Origin: Deltaproteobacteria bacterium
GTDB lineage: Bacteria > Desulfobacterota > Desulfarculia > Desulfarculales > Desulfarculaceae
Direction: 5' to 3'
DNA length: 64,000 nucleotides
Assembly: GCA_020444165.1 (NCBI GenBank)
Contig: JAHLLK010000002.1
Location: 109,219-173,218 of the forward strand
Positions within the stretch are counted from its first letter, which is position 1. Each line of letters begins with the position of its first letter. The notes beneath the pieces were generated by a model that made no database searches, was not told where the DNA came from, and was given only the letters and a program-made list of their open reading frames with translations. Position numbers and translations under genes: made by a program. Below are positions 34,306 to 43,735 of the stretch, piece by piece.

Positions 34306-34351
34306 TCGCCTCCCTGGCGGGTCGCGTCAGCGCCGCCAACCAGGGAGGCGA
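34306..34351 (+). terminator. Hairpin after livK, probable terminator of the amidase-Liv operon
   Basis: TCGCCTCCCTGG (34306-34317) pairs perfectly with CCAGGGAGGCGA (34340-34351). No strong T run follows, so termination may need Rho or the structure may protect the 3' end. Confidence 0.6.
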
Positions 34352-34447
34352 CCCGATTCTTGCTGGGTGGACCGGACCGCGCGGGTCCAGCGCGCCCGGT
34401 CGGCGGATTTACCGCCCCGGGCTTGCCAGTTTGTCCCAACCAACCGG

Positions 34448-34482
34448 AAAAAAGGGGGCGGCCCCGCCAGGGAGCCGCCCCC
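34448..34482 (-). terminator. Intrinsic terminator of the dehydratase-like gene
   Basis: Read on the minus strand, GGGGGCGGC (34482-34474) and GCCGCCCCC (34462-34454) form a nine-pair stem followed directly by TTTTTT (34453-34448), 22 bases after the stop codon. This is a classical intrinsic terminator. Confidence 0.85.
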
Positions 34483-34504
34483 CGCCTGCCAGGCCTTCGG
34501 GGCC

Positions 34505-35782
34505 TCAGCCCAGAAGCTCCAGGAAAGCCTCCACCCGGGTCTTGAGCTGCTCCACGTCTTCCATGCTGTAATCGGTCTCCACCCGCAGGGTGCGGATGCC
34601 CTGCTCCCGCAGAGCCTTTTCCACCGGCAGCGACTCCATGAGGTAGGGCTGGCAGAACTGCAGCCCATAGTGGATGACCCCGTCGGCGTGCAGATCGTGG
34701 TGCATGTCCATGACGTGCGCCAAGCGCTCCGGGTTGGGGGTGAAGATGGCGCACTCGATGCCGAAGTAGCGGTCGATGACGGCTTCCATCAACTCGTCCA
34801 GGGTGGCCGCGCTGTCGGGCACCAGGTTGCGGTTGCCGCGCTCGCCCACGCAGGACTCCTCGCCCACGATCACCGCCCCGGCCGACTCCACGATCCAGGG
34901 CAACTTCCAGTTGGGCACGGCCATGGGGCAGCCGGAGAAGATCACCCGGCGGGCGCCCTGGGGCACGGCGCCTTCGCCCTTGGCCACCCGTTCATCCAAC
35001 TCATCACAGAGCTTGTGCACCGAATCGGTGAAGCGCACGGGATCGTCATAGAAAAACACCTGGCTGATCAACAGGGCGTCCAGGCCCGAGATGGGCGCGG
35101 GATCGGCCTGGCGCAGCCGGTTCAGGCGGGCCATGGCCTGGCGCTTGGCGTTAGTAAGGCGGATGCCTTCCCGCAGGCGCTGGGCGTCGATCTTCACCCC
35201 GGTCAGCTCCTCCACCACTCCCATGAAGCGGTAGAACTCGGACTTCAACAGCTCGCGGCCGGCCGGGGATTTGATCTGGGGCAGGTCCATGGCGTAGAAG
35301 TTCTTGACCATGCCGCCAAAGGTCTCGTAGGCCTTTTTCTTGCCGTCGCAGGTGTTCTCACCCACGATCAGGTCGGCGCTCTCGATATAGGGGCAGACCT
35401 TGCCCAGCTTGAAGCCCAGGGCGCTCTTGATCAGGGCGCAGGTGTTGCGGGGCAGGTACTTCTCCACCTCGGCGGTGGCGAAGTCCGCCCCGGTGCACAA
35501 CCCCACCAGGGTGGCGTCGGCGGCGCGCACGATCTCCTCGGGCACGAACACGCAGAACGAACCGACGACCTTGTGGCCCGCGGCCTTGCCGTCCAACAGT
35601 TCCTGCACCCTGAGCCCGTGCACCTCGCTCATCACGAAGTTGAAGTACTCCATGCCCTGGGGGCGGTTCTTCTGGCTCAGGAATATCTGCTGATAACCCT
35701 GCCCCAGCACTTCCAAAAGCTGGTCGTGGGCCGCGAGGTCCAGGCCCAGGGATTCCCACATGGCGCGGTGGTCGGCTGACAT
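34505..35782 (-). CDS. 2-hydroxyacyl-CoA dehydratase family / double-cubane cluster protein
   Basis: A 425-residue protein of the HgdB/BcrC-like family (PF06050 type). Many conserved cysteines are visible: LVGLCTGADFATAEVEKYLP, NTCALIKSALGFKLGKVC, VGENTCDGKKKAYE, IFSGCPMAVPNWK and GEESCVGERG. Members either dehydrate 2-hydroxyacyl-CoAs, reduce aromatic CoA esters, or carry a double-cubane [8Fe-9S] cluster that reduces small molecules. The lack of a partner subunit here favours the single-subunit double-cubane type. An ATP-dependent activator is normally needed and is not in the window. The ATG at 35782 follows GGGAG; a longer frame is unlikely. An intrinsic terminator follows. Confidence 0.85.
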   Translation of the reverse strand: MSADHRAMWESLGLDLAAHDQLLEVLGQGYQQIFLSQKNRPQGMEYFNFVMSEVHGLRVQELLDGKAAGHKVVGSFCVFVPEEIVRAADATLVGLCTGADFATAEVEKYLPRNTCALIKSALGFKLGKVCPYIESADLIVGENTCDGKKKAYETFGGMVKNFYAMDLPQIKSPAGRELLKSEFYRFMGVVEELTGVKIDAQRLREGIRLTNAKRQAMARLNRLRQADPAPISGLDALLISQVFFYDDPVRFTDSVHKLCDELDERVAKGEGAVPQGARRVIFSGCPMAVPNWKLPWIVESAGAVIVGEESCVGERGNRNLVPDSAATLDELMEAVIDRYFGIECAIFTPNPERLAHVMDMHHDLHADGVIHYGLQFCQPYLMESLPVEKALREQGIRTLRVETDYSMEDVEQLKTRVEAFLELLG

Positions 35783-36352
35783 TTTTTCTCCCTTTGCGAA
35801 TCGGTTGGGCATGCCGGCCCGGGCCCTGCCTGCCCCGGGGACCGCCAGGCAAGCGCGGCAGGGGCGGCGCGGGAGCCGGCCGATCACGCAGGGGGCGGAA
35901 TACGGCGGCTTATACCCACGGGGCGCCCGGCCGGTCCCGGCGGGTTCCCGGAGGTCTTTCAGGTGAAAGCGAGACGGGTATGCATTTCAGAATTTCCCGG
36001 TATTTGGGCACATGGTGCGCTTGGTGTACCAAGAGGTAAATACCTAGTCAAGACAGTAATATGGATACAATATAGTTCTGTTTATTGATAAAGCTGATGG
36101 GTGCCCCGGCCGGGCTTCCAGGGCGGGCGGCCAGGGGTTCGGAGATAGGATTTGCCGCTCGGCAAGGGTGGCAAGCTATATAATGAAGCAAGGCCTGTCC
36201 CGGCCGAGTCCGGTTCAGCCCGCGCCAGCCCCTTGCGGATGCGCCGCCCCACCTCCCCTGCAGGGGACGTCTCTTGGCCTGCCCCCAACTTGCCAACCAT
36301 TTTCTCGCCCGGGCCGGCAGGGTTGTGCCCAGGCTGCGAGGAGAAACGCACT
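35783..36352. other. Gene-free divergent region
   Basis: 570 bases between a minus-strand and a plus-strand gene. The part 35985-36085 is AT-rich. A good -10 hexamer TATAAT occurs at 36179-36184, but without a convincing -35. Both genes must have promoters here. Nothing coding is evident. Confidence 0.5.
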
Positions 36353-37129
36353 ATGCGTCTGGTGCACAAGCTTTTCCTGGCCTGGGGGATCTGCCTGGCG
36401 AGCCTGGCCCTGGGCTGCCCTGCGGCCCAGGCTGGCGGCGGCCCCCTGGAGGGTCCTTGGGAGTTCAGTGTGGCGCCCTATGGCTGGCTGATGGGCATCA
36501 GTGACGAGGTGACGGTGAGGGGCCAGCGGGCTTCGGTGAATGTGGACTTCGGGGACATTTGGGACGCCCTGGATTTCGCCGGCGAGCTGCACCTCGAGGT
36601 CATGAAGGGCCGCCTGGGCCTGTTCCTGGACCCCAGCTACCTGAAGGTTTCCGTGGAAAACAGCCTCGGGCCCCTCAACCTCGACACCACCCTGGAAGTG
36701 ACCCTGTTCGAGTACGGCGCCTTCTACCGGGTGTACCGGACGTCCTTGGCCGGGCCGGGCCGCGAGTTCGCGGTGGATGTCCTGGCGGGAGGGCGCTACT
36801 GGGATCTGAACGTGGACATCGGTCTCCCCCGGCGGACCGTGAGCGGGGACCAAAGCTGGACCGACCCCTTCGTGGGGGCGCGGCTGGCCTTCAGCCTCAC
36901 CGAGAACTGGCTCTTCCGCCTGCGGGGCGATGTGGGAGGTTTCGGGGTGGGCTCCGACTCGGCCTGGCAGGCCATAGCACTGGTGGAGTACCGCTTGGCC
37001 AATTGGGCCGGGGTGGTGGTGGGCTACCGGGCCCTTTACACCGACTACGCCGACGGCTCGGGCCGGGATGAGAACGCGTTCGACGCCACCATCCACGGCC
37101 CGGTGGTGGGGGTGAACTTCTGGTTCTAG
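36353..37129 (+). CDS. Predicted outer-membrane beta-barrel protein
   Basis: A 258-residue exported protein. The signal peptide runs to about residue 26 (LFLAWGICLASLALGCPAAQ-AGG). The mature part alternates polar and aromatic residues in strands (EFSVAPYGWLMGISDEVTV, EYGAFYRVYRTSL, LAGGRYWDLNVDIG, NWLFRLRGDVGGFGVG) and ends in VVGVNFWF with a terminal Phe, the usual beta-barrel sorting signal. The function is unknown; similar proteins are small outer-membrane barrels. GAGGAG lies 9 bases before the ATG. A cysteine near the cleavage site (GCPAA) could allow lipidation, but a lipobox is not clear. Confidence 0.8.
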   Translation: MRLVHKLFLAWGICLASLALGCPAAQAGGGPLEGPWEFSVAPYGWLMGISDEVTVRGQRASVNVDFGDIWDALDFAGELHLEVMKGRLGLFLDPSYLKVSVENSLGPLNLDTTLEVTLFEYGAFYRVYRTSLAGPGREFAVDVLAGGRYWDLNVDIGLPRRTVSGDQSWTDPFVGARLAFSLTENWLFRLRGDVGGFGVGSDSAWQAIALVEYRLANWAGVVVGYRALYTDYADGSGRDENAFDATIHGPVVGVNFWF

Positions 37130-37180
37130 GCGCCGGCCGGGTGACTCCTCGCCGGTGCTCTGAGGGAAAAGAGCATGAAA

Positions 37181-37209
37181 CGGCCCGCCTGGTCCTCCCA
37201 GGCGGGCCG
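37181..37209. terminator. Hairpin terminator between convergent genes
   Basis: CGGCCCGCCTGG (37181-37192) pairs perfectly with CCAGGCGGGCCG (37198-37209) around a five-base loop. It lies between the barrel gene and the end of the autotransporter gene, so it can serve both strands; the adjacent T runs are short. Confidence 0.7.
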
Positions 37210-37226
37210 CTCAATGTTCGTGCGGC

Positions 37227-39068
37227 TTAGAAATTGATGCTGACCCCCAACTCGCCGCCGTAGGTGATCACCTCGGGGTCCCAGACCACGGCCGAGGCTT
37301 GGCCCAGGAGCGTCACCCGGGGGTTGAGTTGGTAGCTGGACCCCAGGGTGACCGTGCCCCAATCGGCCGCCACCGGGGCGGCGTCGGCGGTGTAGGCCGG
37401 GGCGTCCACCGTGGTCAACGAGGCCGTGCCCGTGCGGTCACGCGCGGCCCACTCGTGGTTCCATAGGGCTTCTGCGAAAGGCCGCCAGGCGCCCAGCTCC
37501 ACGGCGGCCCGCCAGCCCAGTTGGCTGACCTCGGAGTCCCGGGTGATGTCGCCAAAGGACAGGGCGGTGAGCCCGGAGCCGCCGCTTTCGGTGAAGCCGT
37601 CCAGCCAGATCTTCTGGCACACCAGGCCCGCCACCGGGCCGGTGGTGACCGGGCCCAGCCGGATATCGCCGCCGCCCCGGAGGGCCAGGGTCTGCGACTG
37701 TCCGTCCGTGTCGCCTTCGTTCTCATCCAGGTAACGGCCCAGCGGCACCTGGCGCACGATCTTTTCCTGCAACATCCCGTAGGTGGCCACGGCGTTGACC
37801 CAGGCCGGCCCGTAGCGGTAAGCGGCATAGAGGCTCAGGGCCTCTTCCACCTGGCCGAAGTGCCCTCCGGTGGAGAAGCTTTGGCGCTGGCCGCCGGCCG
37901 TGAACGCCGCGCCCACGATGATCCCGCCCGGCGCCAGGTAATCCACGCCCACCGAGCCGCCAAAGGGCACCCCGGAGTCGTCGGGGTAGCCCGCGGCGTT
38001 CTTGATTTTCTGGTATTTGGCTCCGGCGCTGGTCCAGACGTTGACCCCATTGGGCCCGCGGTGCTGCCCGGACAGGTCGATCTGGCTCTGAATGGTCGCC
38101 GTGCGGGACAAGCCCCCTTGCACGGCCCCCTCGGTGATCAGGGAGATCTGGCTGGGCGCGGTAAGCAGGCTGTAGTTGTAATCCGCCACGATGGTCTGGC
38201 CGGCGGTGGTCAGGTGGTGGCCGTCGATGAACAGGTACTCCTGATGCTGCTCCGGCGTGAGGATGGCCAGGATGGCCGGGACCGGGGAGGGGGCGTTGGC
38301 CGACAGCACCGATTCCGCGGTGAATCCGAACTTGGTGGGGTTCTTGATCACGTACTGGAACACGCTGGTGTGGTCGGCCGGGATGTAATGCACCCCGGCG
38401 GCGGTCAGGCTGCGCCAGCAATCCAGGCCATTGGCCACGACCCGCTGATAGGCCGCCACCTGGTCGGCCGGGAGCACCCCGCCGGGGCCGGCCAGGGTAG
38501 CGCCGTAATAGGAGTTGGGCACCAGGATGGTGCGCGCCCCCGCCCTTTGCAATTCCGCGACCTTGGCCGCCAGCGCGGTGACCTGCTGGTGCAGGTAGTC
38601 CGGGGGGGCCGGGTTCCGGGTGACATAGAGCAGATCGTTGTTGCCTGTGCTCACTATATAGAGGGCGTCGGGATTGGCCCGGCCGCCCACCGAGGCCAGG
38701 TAGTTGGTGATCTGCTGGGTGGCGGGCACCAGGTCCGGGGCGGCCATGGCGGTATAGGAGCCGCCCACGCCGTAGTTGGCGCCGCCGCCGTCGATGGTCG
38801 CGGCGCTCAGGCTGAAACGGTCGGCCAGCATGGTGGTGTTCATCACCCCGTTGCCGGCCCAGCCGCCCTTGGCCCCCCGGGCTATGGCGGCGGCGATCGC
38901 CTGATCACCCTCGGGAAAGCCGATGGAATGGTAGCGGAAGTATCCGGTGTCGATGGTGCTGTCGCCGAGGCCGACGAACTGGGAGAAATCCCCTGCGCCG
39001 GCCAGGCCGGGCAGGGCCAGGACGGCGGCCAATAAACCTGCCGCCAAGCGAATCATGCTGCGTACCAT
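37227..39068 (-). CDS. GDSL esterase autotransporter (EstA-like)
   Basis: A 613-residue type V secreted esterase. The signal peptide spans about residues 1-26. The SGNH/GDSL passenger shows block I with Ser37 (FVGLGDSTIDTG), block III STGNNDLLYV and block V FIDGHHLTTAGQ holding the Asp and His. From about residue 340 the protein becomes a 12-strand autotransporter barrel ending in GGELGVSINF, with the required terminal Phe. The esterase is thus displayed on the cell surface; likely substrates are short acyl esters or lipids. AAGG precedes the ATG. It is a single gene. Confidence 0.9.
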   Translation of the reverse strand: MVRSMIRLAAGLLAAVLALPGLAGAGDFSQFVGLGDSTIDTGYFRYHSIGFPEGDQAIAAAIARGAKGGWAGNGVMNTTMLADRFSLSAATIDGGGANYGVGGSYTAMAAPDLVPATQQITNYLASVGGRANPDALYIVSTGNNDLLYVTRNPAPPDYLHQQVTALAAKVAELQRAGARTILVPNSYYGATLAGPGGVLPADQVAAYQRVVANGLDCWRSLTAAGVHYIPADHTSVFQYVIKNPTKFGFTAESVLSANAPSPVPAILAILTPEQHQEYLFIDGHHLTTAGQTIVADYNYSLLTAPSQISLITEGAVQGGLSRTATIQSQIDLSGQHRGPNGVNVWTSAGAKYQKIKNAAGYPDDSGVPFGGSVGVDYLAPGGIIVGAAFTAGGQRQSFSTGGHFGQVEEALSLYAAYRYGPAWVNAVATYGMLQEKIVRQVPLGRYLDENEGDTDGQSQTLALRGGGDIRLGPVTTGPVAGLVCQKIWLDGFTESGGSGLTALSFGDITRDSEVSQLGWRAAVELGAWRPFAEALWNHEWAARDRTGTASLTTVDAPAYTADAAPVAADWGTVTLGSSYQLNPRVTLLGQASAVVWDPEVITYGGELGVSINF

Positions 39069-39468
39069 GAGCTGTTACCTTCCTTACTGGACCTTGAGGG
39101 GGCCGGAGCCGCACCGGTTGCGCACCCCGGCTCTCCGGGGGGCCGCCTCCGCCGCGAACCGGGCGGGCCCGCGGGGCAGGTTGTGCGACAAGCCGCAAAT
39201 TTTACGCGGGAAGAGCCGACGCCAAGGAACAACGCCGGGCAAGAAACTATAGCACAAATGCACCTGGCGATTCCAGAGGGAAGAGGGGGGTGGCATTATG
39301 CGGGGGGAGATGCGCCGCGGGGGAGGGTGGATGAGGAGGGCGGCGGGTGATATTCCCCCCATATTGTGCATGCCTCGAAAAGCGGAAATAATGCGCTAGG
39401 AGATGATCCCTGGGCGCGATTCGTCGGAACTTCACCCGGGAGTTTTAGCTGGAAGCTGTGCGAGAGCG

Positions 39469-39498
39469 TTGCACCAGGCCCCGCTCTCCCACTATGAT
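39469..39498 (+). promoter_or_regulatory. Possible promoter of the metal exporter gene
   Basis: TTGCAC (39469-39474), 18 bases, TATGAT (39493-39498), about 80 bases before the CDF start. It is the only good pair in the 510-base divergent region 39069-39578, which otherwise contains no gene. Confidence 0.45.
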
Positions 39499-39578
39499 TC
39501 CGTCAACCGGGCCGCTTGAACACGGGTTTGGCAAGGTACGGGGAGATCAGGGAGGGTTCTACGCCAAAGGTTTTGAAT

Positions 39579-40604
39579 ATGCACGATGAGCCACCCAAAC
39601 ATCAGCACGACGCTGGTCCAAGTCATCACCACGGGCCTGGCGGGCATGCCCATATGCACGGCGTCGTCGATCCCTCCATTTTCAGCACCCAAAGGGGTAT
39701 TTGGGCGGTTAAGTGGTCGTTCATCTGGCTCCTCGCCACGGCGCTTTTCCAGCTGGTCATTGTCCTGTTCACCGGCAGCGTGGCGCTTCTGGCCGATACG
39801 ATTCACAACGTGGGCGACGCGGCCACCGCCCTCCCGCTGTGGGTTTCCTTCCGGCTGGCTGGCCGCCGACCCAACAGCCGGTTCACCTATGGTTACGGCC
39901 GCTTGGAAGACCTGGCCGGCCTGGCGATCGTGCTCACCATCCTGGCCAGCGCCCTGGTGGCGGGCTACGAAACCCTCGACCGCTTCTGGCATCCGCGGAC
40001 CGTAAGCCATCTCTGGGCGGTCGGCGCCGCGGCCGTGGTCGGTTTCCTGGGCAATGAAGCCGTGGCCCGCTTCCGGATCAAGGTCGGCCAAGAGATCGGC
40101 AGCGCCGCGCTGGTCGCCGACGGGCGCCACGCCCGGGTGGACGGGCTCACCAGCCTGGCCGTGCTTCTGGGGGCCTTGGGGGTCTGGCTGGGCTTTCCCC
40201 TGGCGGACGCCCTGGTGGGCCTCTTGATCACGGTGGTGATTCTCAGAATCGTCTGGCAAGCCGGCCAAGCCATTTTCACCCGCATGCTCGATGGGGTGGA
40301 CCCGGAGATTACCGGCGAAATCAGACACACCGCAAGCCAGACCCCGGGGGTGCAAGAGATTTCCGAAGTGCGGGTGCGCTGGCTGGGGCATCGGCTGCAC
40401 GCCGAATTGAACGTGGCCGTAGATCCGGAACTCTCGGTGGACAAGGGGCATGAGATCGCCAAAGAGGTGCGGCACCGCCTGTTGCACCAACTGCAATACC
40501 TCTCAAACGCCACGATCCACATCGATCCCGCCAACGCGCCCGGGGAGGATTATCACCGGGTGGCCGAGCATGAACACGACGGCCTGCCGGTTCACTTGCA
40601 CTAA
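39579..40604 (+). CDS. Cation diffusion facilitator (CDF) metal exporter
   Basis: A 341-residue inner-membrane transporter that exports a divalent metal such as Zn, Co, Cd or Fe in exchange for protons. The first 28 residues are His-rich (HQHDAGPSHHHGPGGHAHMH). Six transmembrane segments follow, with the metal site in SVALLADTIHNVGD (TM2) and ALVADGRHARVDGLTSL (TM5). The cytoplasmic C-terminal domain carries more histidines and ends HEHDGLPVHLH. The ATG at 39579 follows AAAGG; a TTG 21 codons upstream is in frame but less likely. Confidence 0.9.
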   Translation: MHDEPPKHQHDAGPSHHHGPGGHAHMHGVVDPSIFSTQRGIWAVKWSFIWLLATALFQLVIVLFTGSVALLADTIHNVGDAATALPLWVSFRLAGRRPNSRFTYGYGRLEDLAGLAIVLTILASALVAGYETLDRFWHPRTVSHLWAVGAAAVVGFLGNEAVARFRIKVGQEIGSAALVADGRHARVDGLTSLAVLLGALGVWLGFPLADALVGLLITVVILRIVWQAGQAIFTRMLDGVDPEITGEIRHTASQTPGVQEISEVRVRWLGHRLHAELNVAVDPELSVDKGHEIAKEVRHRLLHQLQYLSNATIHIDPANAPGEDYHRVAEHEHDGLPVHLH

Positions 40605-40875
40605 ATAACCCTGCCGCTGTGCTTTTGGCAGGGTCCCGTTCCCCTGCCGCTCCCAGGCGCCCAAAACGTACGCCCCCGCTTTTCCCGTATTTTCGCTTGC
40701 CCCTGCCGAAATTTCGTCCTTACAATTTTCTCAGGCCCCAGCCAGCCCTACGGAGCGCGGGGATTCGCAAGCTACCCAACCAAACATCCCTGATTTCAGC
40801 AGCACAGCCTAATCCGCGGCGGTCCCGGCGGGTTTTACACGAAAACCCGGCCGGGCCGCGGCCCTGGGAGAAGTC

Positions 40876-41400
40876 ATGACCGCATCCGCTCCGTCCCCGC
40901 CGCCGGCTCCGGCCGCGGGCGGCATCGCCCTGGAACTGCTGGTCAATGGCGTGCCCCGCCAGGTGGTGGTGGAGCCGCGCTGGACCCTCACCTATGTCCT
41001 CCGCGAGGTCCTGGGCCTCACCGGGGCCAAGGAGGGCTGCGGCCGGGGGGAGTGCGGGGCGTGCACCGTGCTCCTGGCCGGCCGGCCGCGCTACTCCTGC
41101 CTGACCCTGGCCGTGGAGGCCGCGCCGTACGCCATCACCACCCTGGAGGGGCTGATGGACGGCGACGAGCTGGGCCCGGTGCAGGAGGCCTTTGCCCGGG
41201 AGGACGCCTTCCAGTGCGGCTTCTGCACCCCGGGCCAGATCATGGCCGCCGAGGGCCTCCTCCGGGCCGATCCCCGGCCGAGCGCGGCGGAGATCCGCCG
41301 CGGCATGAGCGGCAACCTCTGCCGCTGTGGGGCCTATGACCATATCCAAAAGGCGGTGACCCTGGCCGCGGAGCTACGGGGCGGAAGGGAGGCGGAATGA
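40876..41400 (+). CDS. Molybdenum hydroxylase iron-sulfur subunit (2x[2Fe-2S])
   Basis: A 174-residue small subunit of the xanthine dehydrogenase family. The plant-type cluster is bound by Cys55, 60, 63 and 75 (GCGRGECGACTVLLAG), and the second cluster by Cys114, 117, 149 and 151 (CGFCTPGQ and NLCRCGAYDH). It carries electrons from molybdopterin to FAD. An N-terminal extension (ASAPSPPPAPAAG) is present without a twin-Arg motif. Its last bases overlap the large-subunit start (ATGA). Confidence 0.92.
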   Translation: MTASAPSPPPAPAAGGIALELLVNGVPRQVVVEPRWTLTYVLREVLGLTGAKEGCGRGECGACTVLLAGRPRYSCLTLAVEAAPYAITTLEGLMDGDELGPVQEAFAREDAFQCGFCTPGQIMAAEGLLRADPRPSAAEIRRGMSGNLCRCGAYDHIQKAVTLAAELRGGREAE

Positions 41401-43733
41401 TGGCCACGGACCGCGGGCAGCGATGTCATGTCGAGGGCCAGGTGGAGGGTTTGGCCCTGCCGCCCACTCCGCCGGCCGGCCAAGAGCCGGAGCCCTGGGG
41501 CGAGACCCGGGTGGTGGGCCGGGCGCTCCCCCGGGTGGACGCCTTTGCCCGGGTGAGCGGCCGGGCGGTGTACCCCAGCGACCTCAGTCTGCCGGGCATG
41601 CTCTACGCGGCCATCCTGGGTTGCCCCCATCCCCACGCCCGGGTGCGCGGGGTGGCGGCTGGGGCGGCGCGGGCGCTCGCCGGGGTGCGCGCGGTGCTCA
41701 CCCCCGCTGATCCCGCGGCGCGCCTGGCCTGGAAATACGACGAGGTGGCCAGCGAGCTGTTCCCCGCGGAGTGCCGCTTCGAGGGCGAGGCCGTGGCCGC
41801 GGTGGCCGCCGACACCCCATACCTGGCCGCCGACGCGCTCCGGGCCCTGGAGGTGGATTACGAGGTGCTGCCCTTTACCTCGGACTTCACCGCGGCCCTG
41901 GCGCCGGAGGCTCCGGCGGTGCAGCCGGGGGGCAACCGGGCCGGTGCGCCGGTGGAGTACGCACGCGGCGACGTGGCCCAGGGCTTTGCCGAGGCCGACC
42001 TGGTTTTGGAGCGGATCTATGCCACCGCCGCGGAGATCCACACCCCCCTGGAGCCCCACGGCTGCGTGGCCTGGTGGGAGGGCGACACCCTGAACCTGCA
42101 CGAGTCCACCCAGGGCGTGTTCATCGTGCGCGAGGCGGTGGCCGAGGTGCTGGGCCTGCCGCTGGAAAAAGTGCGGGTGATCGGCCATTACCTGGGCGGC
42201 GGCTTCGGGGCCAAGTTGCAGTCCGGCAAGTACGCGGTGCTTGCGGCGCTCTTGGCCAAAGAGACCGGGCGGCCGGTGAAGCTGTTCCTGACCCGGGAGG
42301 AGACTTTCCTTTCGGTGGGCAACCGGCCGCCGTCCCAACTCCGGATCAAGGCCGGGGTGAAGCGGGACGGCAGCCTCACCGCCCTGGAGATGACCGGTTC
42401 GGGCAGCGGGGGAGCCTTTCCGGCCAGTGGCGTGTTCCTGGTGGACTGGGTGGTGCGGGATCTCTACACCTGCCCCCACGTGCGCACCAGCCTGCAGGAA
42501 GTGTTCATCAACGGCGGCCCCTCCCGGGCCTTCCGGGCGCCGGGGCACCCCCAGGGGGCCTGGGCCCTGGAGCAGATGATGGACGAGCTGGCCCGGGAGC
42601 TGGATATGGACCCGGTGGATCTGCGCCTGGCCAACGTGCCCGCGGTGAGCCAGGCCCGGGGCGGCCTGCCGTACTCGGTCACGGGCTTGGCCGAGTGCCT
42701 GACCCAGGGCGCGGCGGAGTTCGGCTGGGCGGCGGCGCGGGAGGCCACGGCCCGTCAGCCCCGGGAGGCCACCCTCCGCCGCGGGGTGGGCATGGCCGCG
42801 GCGGTGTGGATCGCCGGCTCGGGTTTCCTGCCCAGCACGGTGAAGGTGTCGCAACTGGCTGACGGTGGGGTGGAACTGAATATGGGGGCCAGCGACATTG
42901 GCACCGGCACCAAGACCATCATGGCCATGGTGGTGGCCGAGGATCTGGGCCTGTTGCCCGGGGAGGTGCGCCTGGTCTGGGCCGACACCGGGCTCACCGA
43001 ATATACCCGCGCCTCGGGCGGCAGCAAGACCGTGCCCACCGAGGCGCCGGCCGTGCGGGCCGCCTGCCTGGAACTGAAGCGGGCCCTGACCGCCCTGGCC
43101 GCCCGGGAGCTGGGCGCGCCGGAGGAAGAGGTGTGTTACCTGGGCGCCAGCCTCCAGGTGGGAGACGACGCGGCCCAGAGCGTCAGCGCGGCCCGGCTGG
43201 CCGCGCGGGCCCCGGGCGGCCGGGTGACCGGCGTGGGCGAGCGGGGCCCCAACCCCCCGGAGGTGGCCATCTGCCCCTTTGCGGCCCAGTTCTGCGAGGT
43301 GGAGGTGAACACCCTCACCGGGGAGGTGCGGGTGCTCCGCTTCCTGGGGGCCACCGACGCCGGGCGGGTGATGAACCGCCTCACCTATGACAACCAGGTG
43401 GGCGGCGGCATCGTCATGGGCCTGGGCCTGGGGCTCACCGAGGAGCGGGTCTTGGACCACGGCCAGACCGGCAAGCTGGTGAATCGCAACTGGCACGACT
43501 ACAAGCTGCCCACCATGCTGGACGCGGCGGGCGAGCTGGTGAATGTGCCCATAGAGATCATTGATACCAAGGCCAACACCGTGGGGACCAAGGGCCTGGG
43601 CGAGCCGGTGACCATCCCCACCGCCCCGGCCCTGGCCAACGCCATCTGCGACGCCTGCGGGGTGCGGGCGCGGGAAACCCCGGCCAACCCGGTGCGCCTG
43701 GCCGCCTTGCTGGCCGCCCGGGAGGAGGAGTAG
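41397..43733 (+). CDS. Molybdenum hydroxylase large (molybdopterin) subunit
   Basis: A 778-residue catalytic subunit of the xanthine dehydrogenase/CoxL family. Features are GRALPRVDAFARVSGRAVYP near residue 45, the molybdopterin-binding VIGHYLGGGFGAKL near 265 and the RAFRAPGHPQGAWALEQMMD segment. The active-site Glu lies in KGLGEPVTIPTAPALANAI near the end. The CO-dehydrogenase Cys loop (VAYRCSFR) is absent, so CO oxidation is unlikely; aldehyde, purine or aromatic hydroxylation fits better. The three genes lie in the order FeS, Mo, FAD. A YqeB-like maturation protein at 56945 may serve this enzyme. Confidence 0.9.
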   Translation: MMATDRGQRCHVEGQVEGLALPPTPPAGQEPEPWGETRVVGRALPRVDAFARVSGRAVYPSDLSLPGMLYAAILGCPHPHARVRGVAAGAARALAGVRAVLTPADPAARLAWKYDEVASELFPAECRFEGEAVAAVAADTPYLAADALRALEVDYEVLPFTSDFTAALAPEAPAVQPGGNRAGAPVEYARGDVAQGFAEADLVLERIYATAAEIHTPLEPHGCVAWWEGDTLNLHESTQGVFIVREAVAEVLGLPLEKVRVIGHYLGGGFGAKLQSGKYAVLAALLAKETGRPVKLFLTREETFLSVGNRPPSQLRIKAGVKRDGSLTALEMTGSGSGGAFPASGVFLVDWVVRDLYTCPHVRTSLQEVFINGGPSRAFRAPGHPQGAWALEQMMDELARELDMDPVDLRLANVPAVSQARGGLPYSVTGLAECLTQGAAEFGWAAAREATARQPREATLRRGVGMAAAVWIAGSGFLPSTVKVSQLADGGVELNMGASDIGTGTKTIMAMVVAEDLGLLPGEVRLVWADTGLTEYTRASGGSKTVPTEAPAVRAACLELKRALTALAARELGAPEEEVCYLGASLQVGDDAAQSVSAARLAARAPGGRVTGVGERGPNPPEVAICPFAAQFCEVEVNTLTGEVRVLRFLGATDAGRVMNRLTYDNQVGGGIVMGLGLGLTEERVLDHGQTGKLVNRNWHDYKLPTMLDAAGELVNVPIEIIDTKANTVGTKGLGEPVTIPTAPALANAICDACGVRARETPANPVRLAALLAAREEE

Positions 43734-43735
43734 TC

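Noticed and set aside
41397..43733. Aerobic-type CO dehydrogenase large subunit
   Set aside because: The characteristic Cys active-site loop (VAYRCSFR) is absent.
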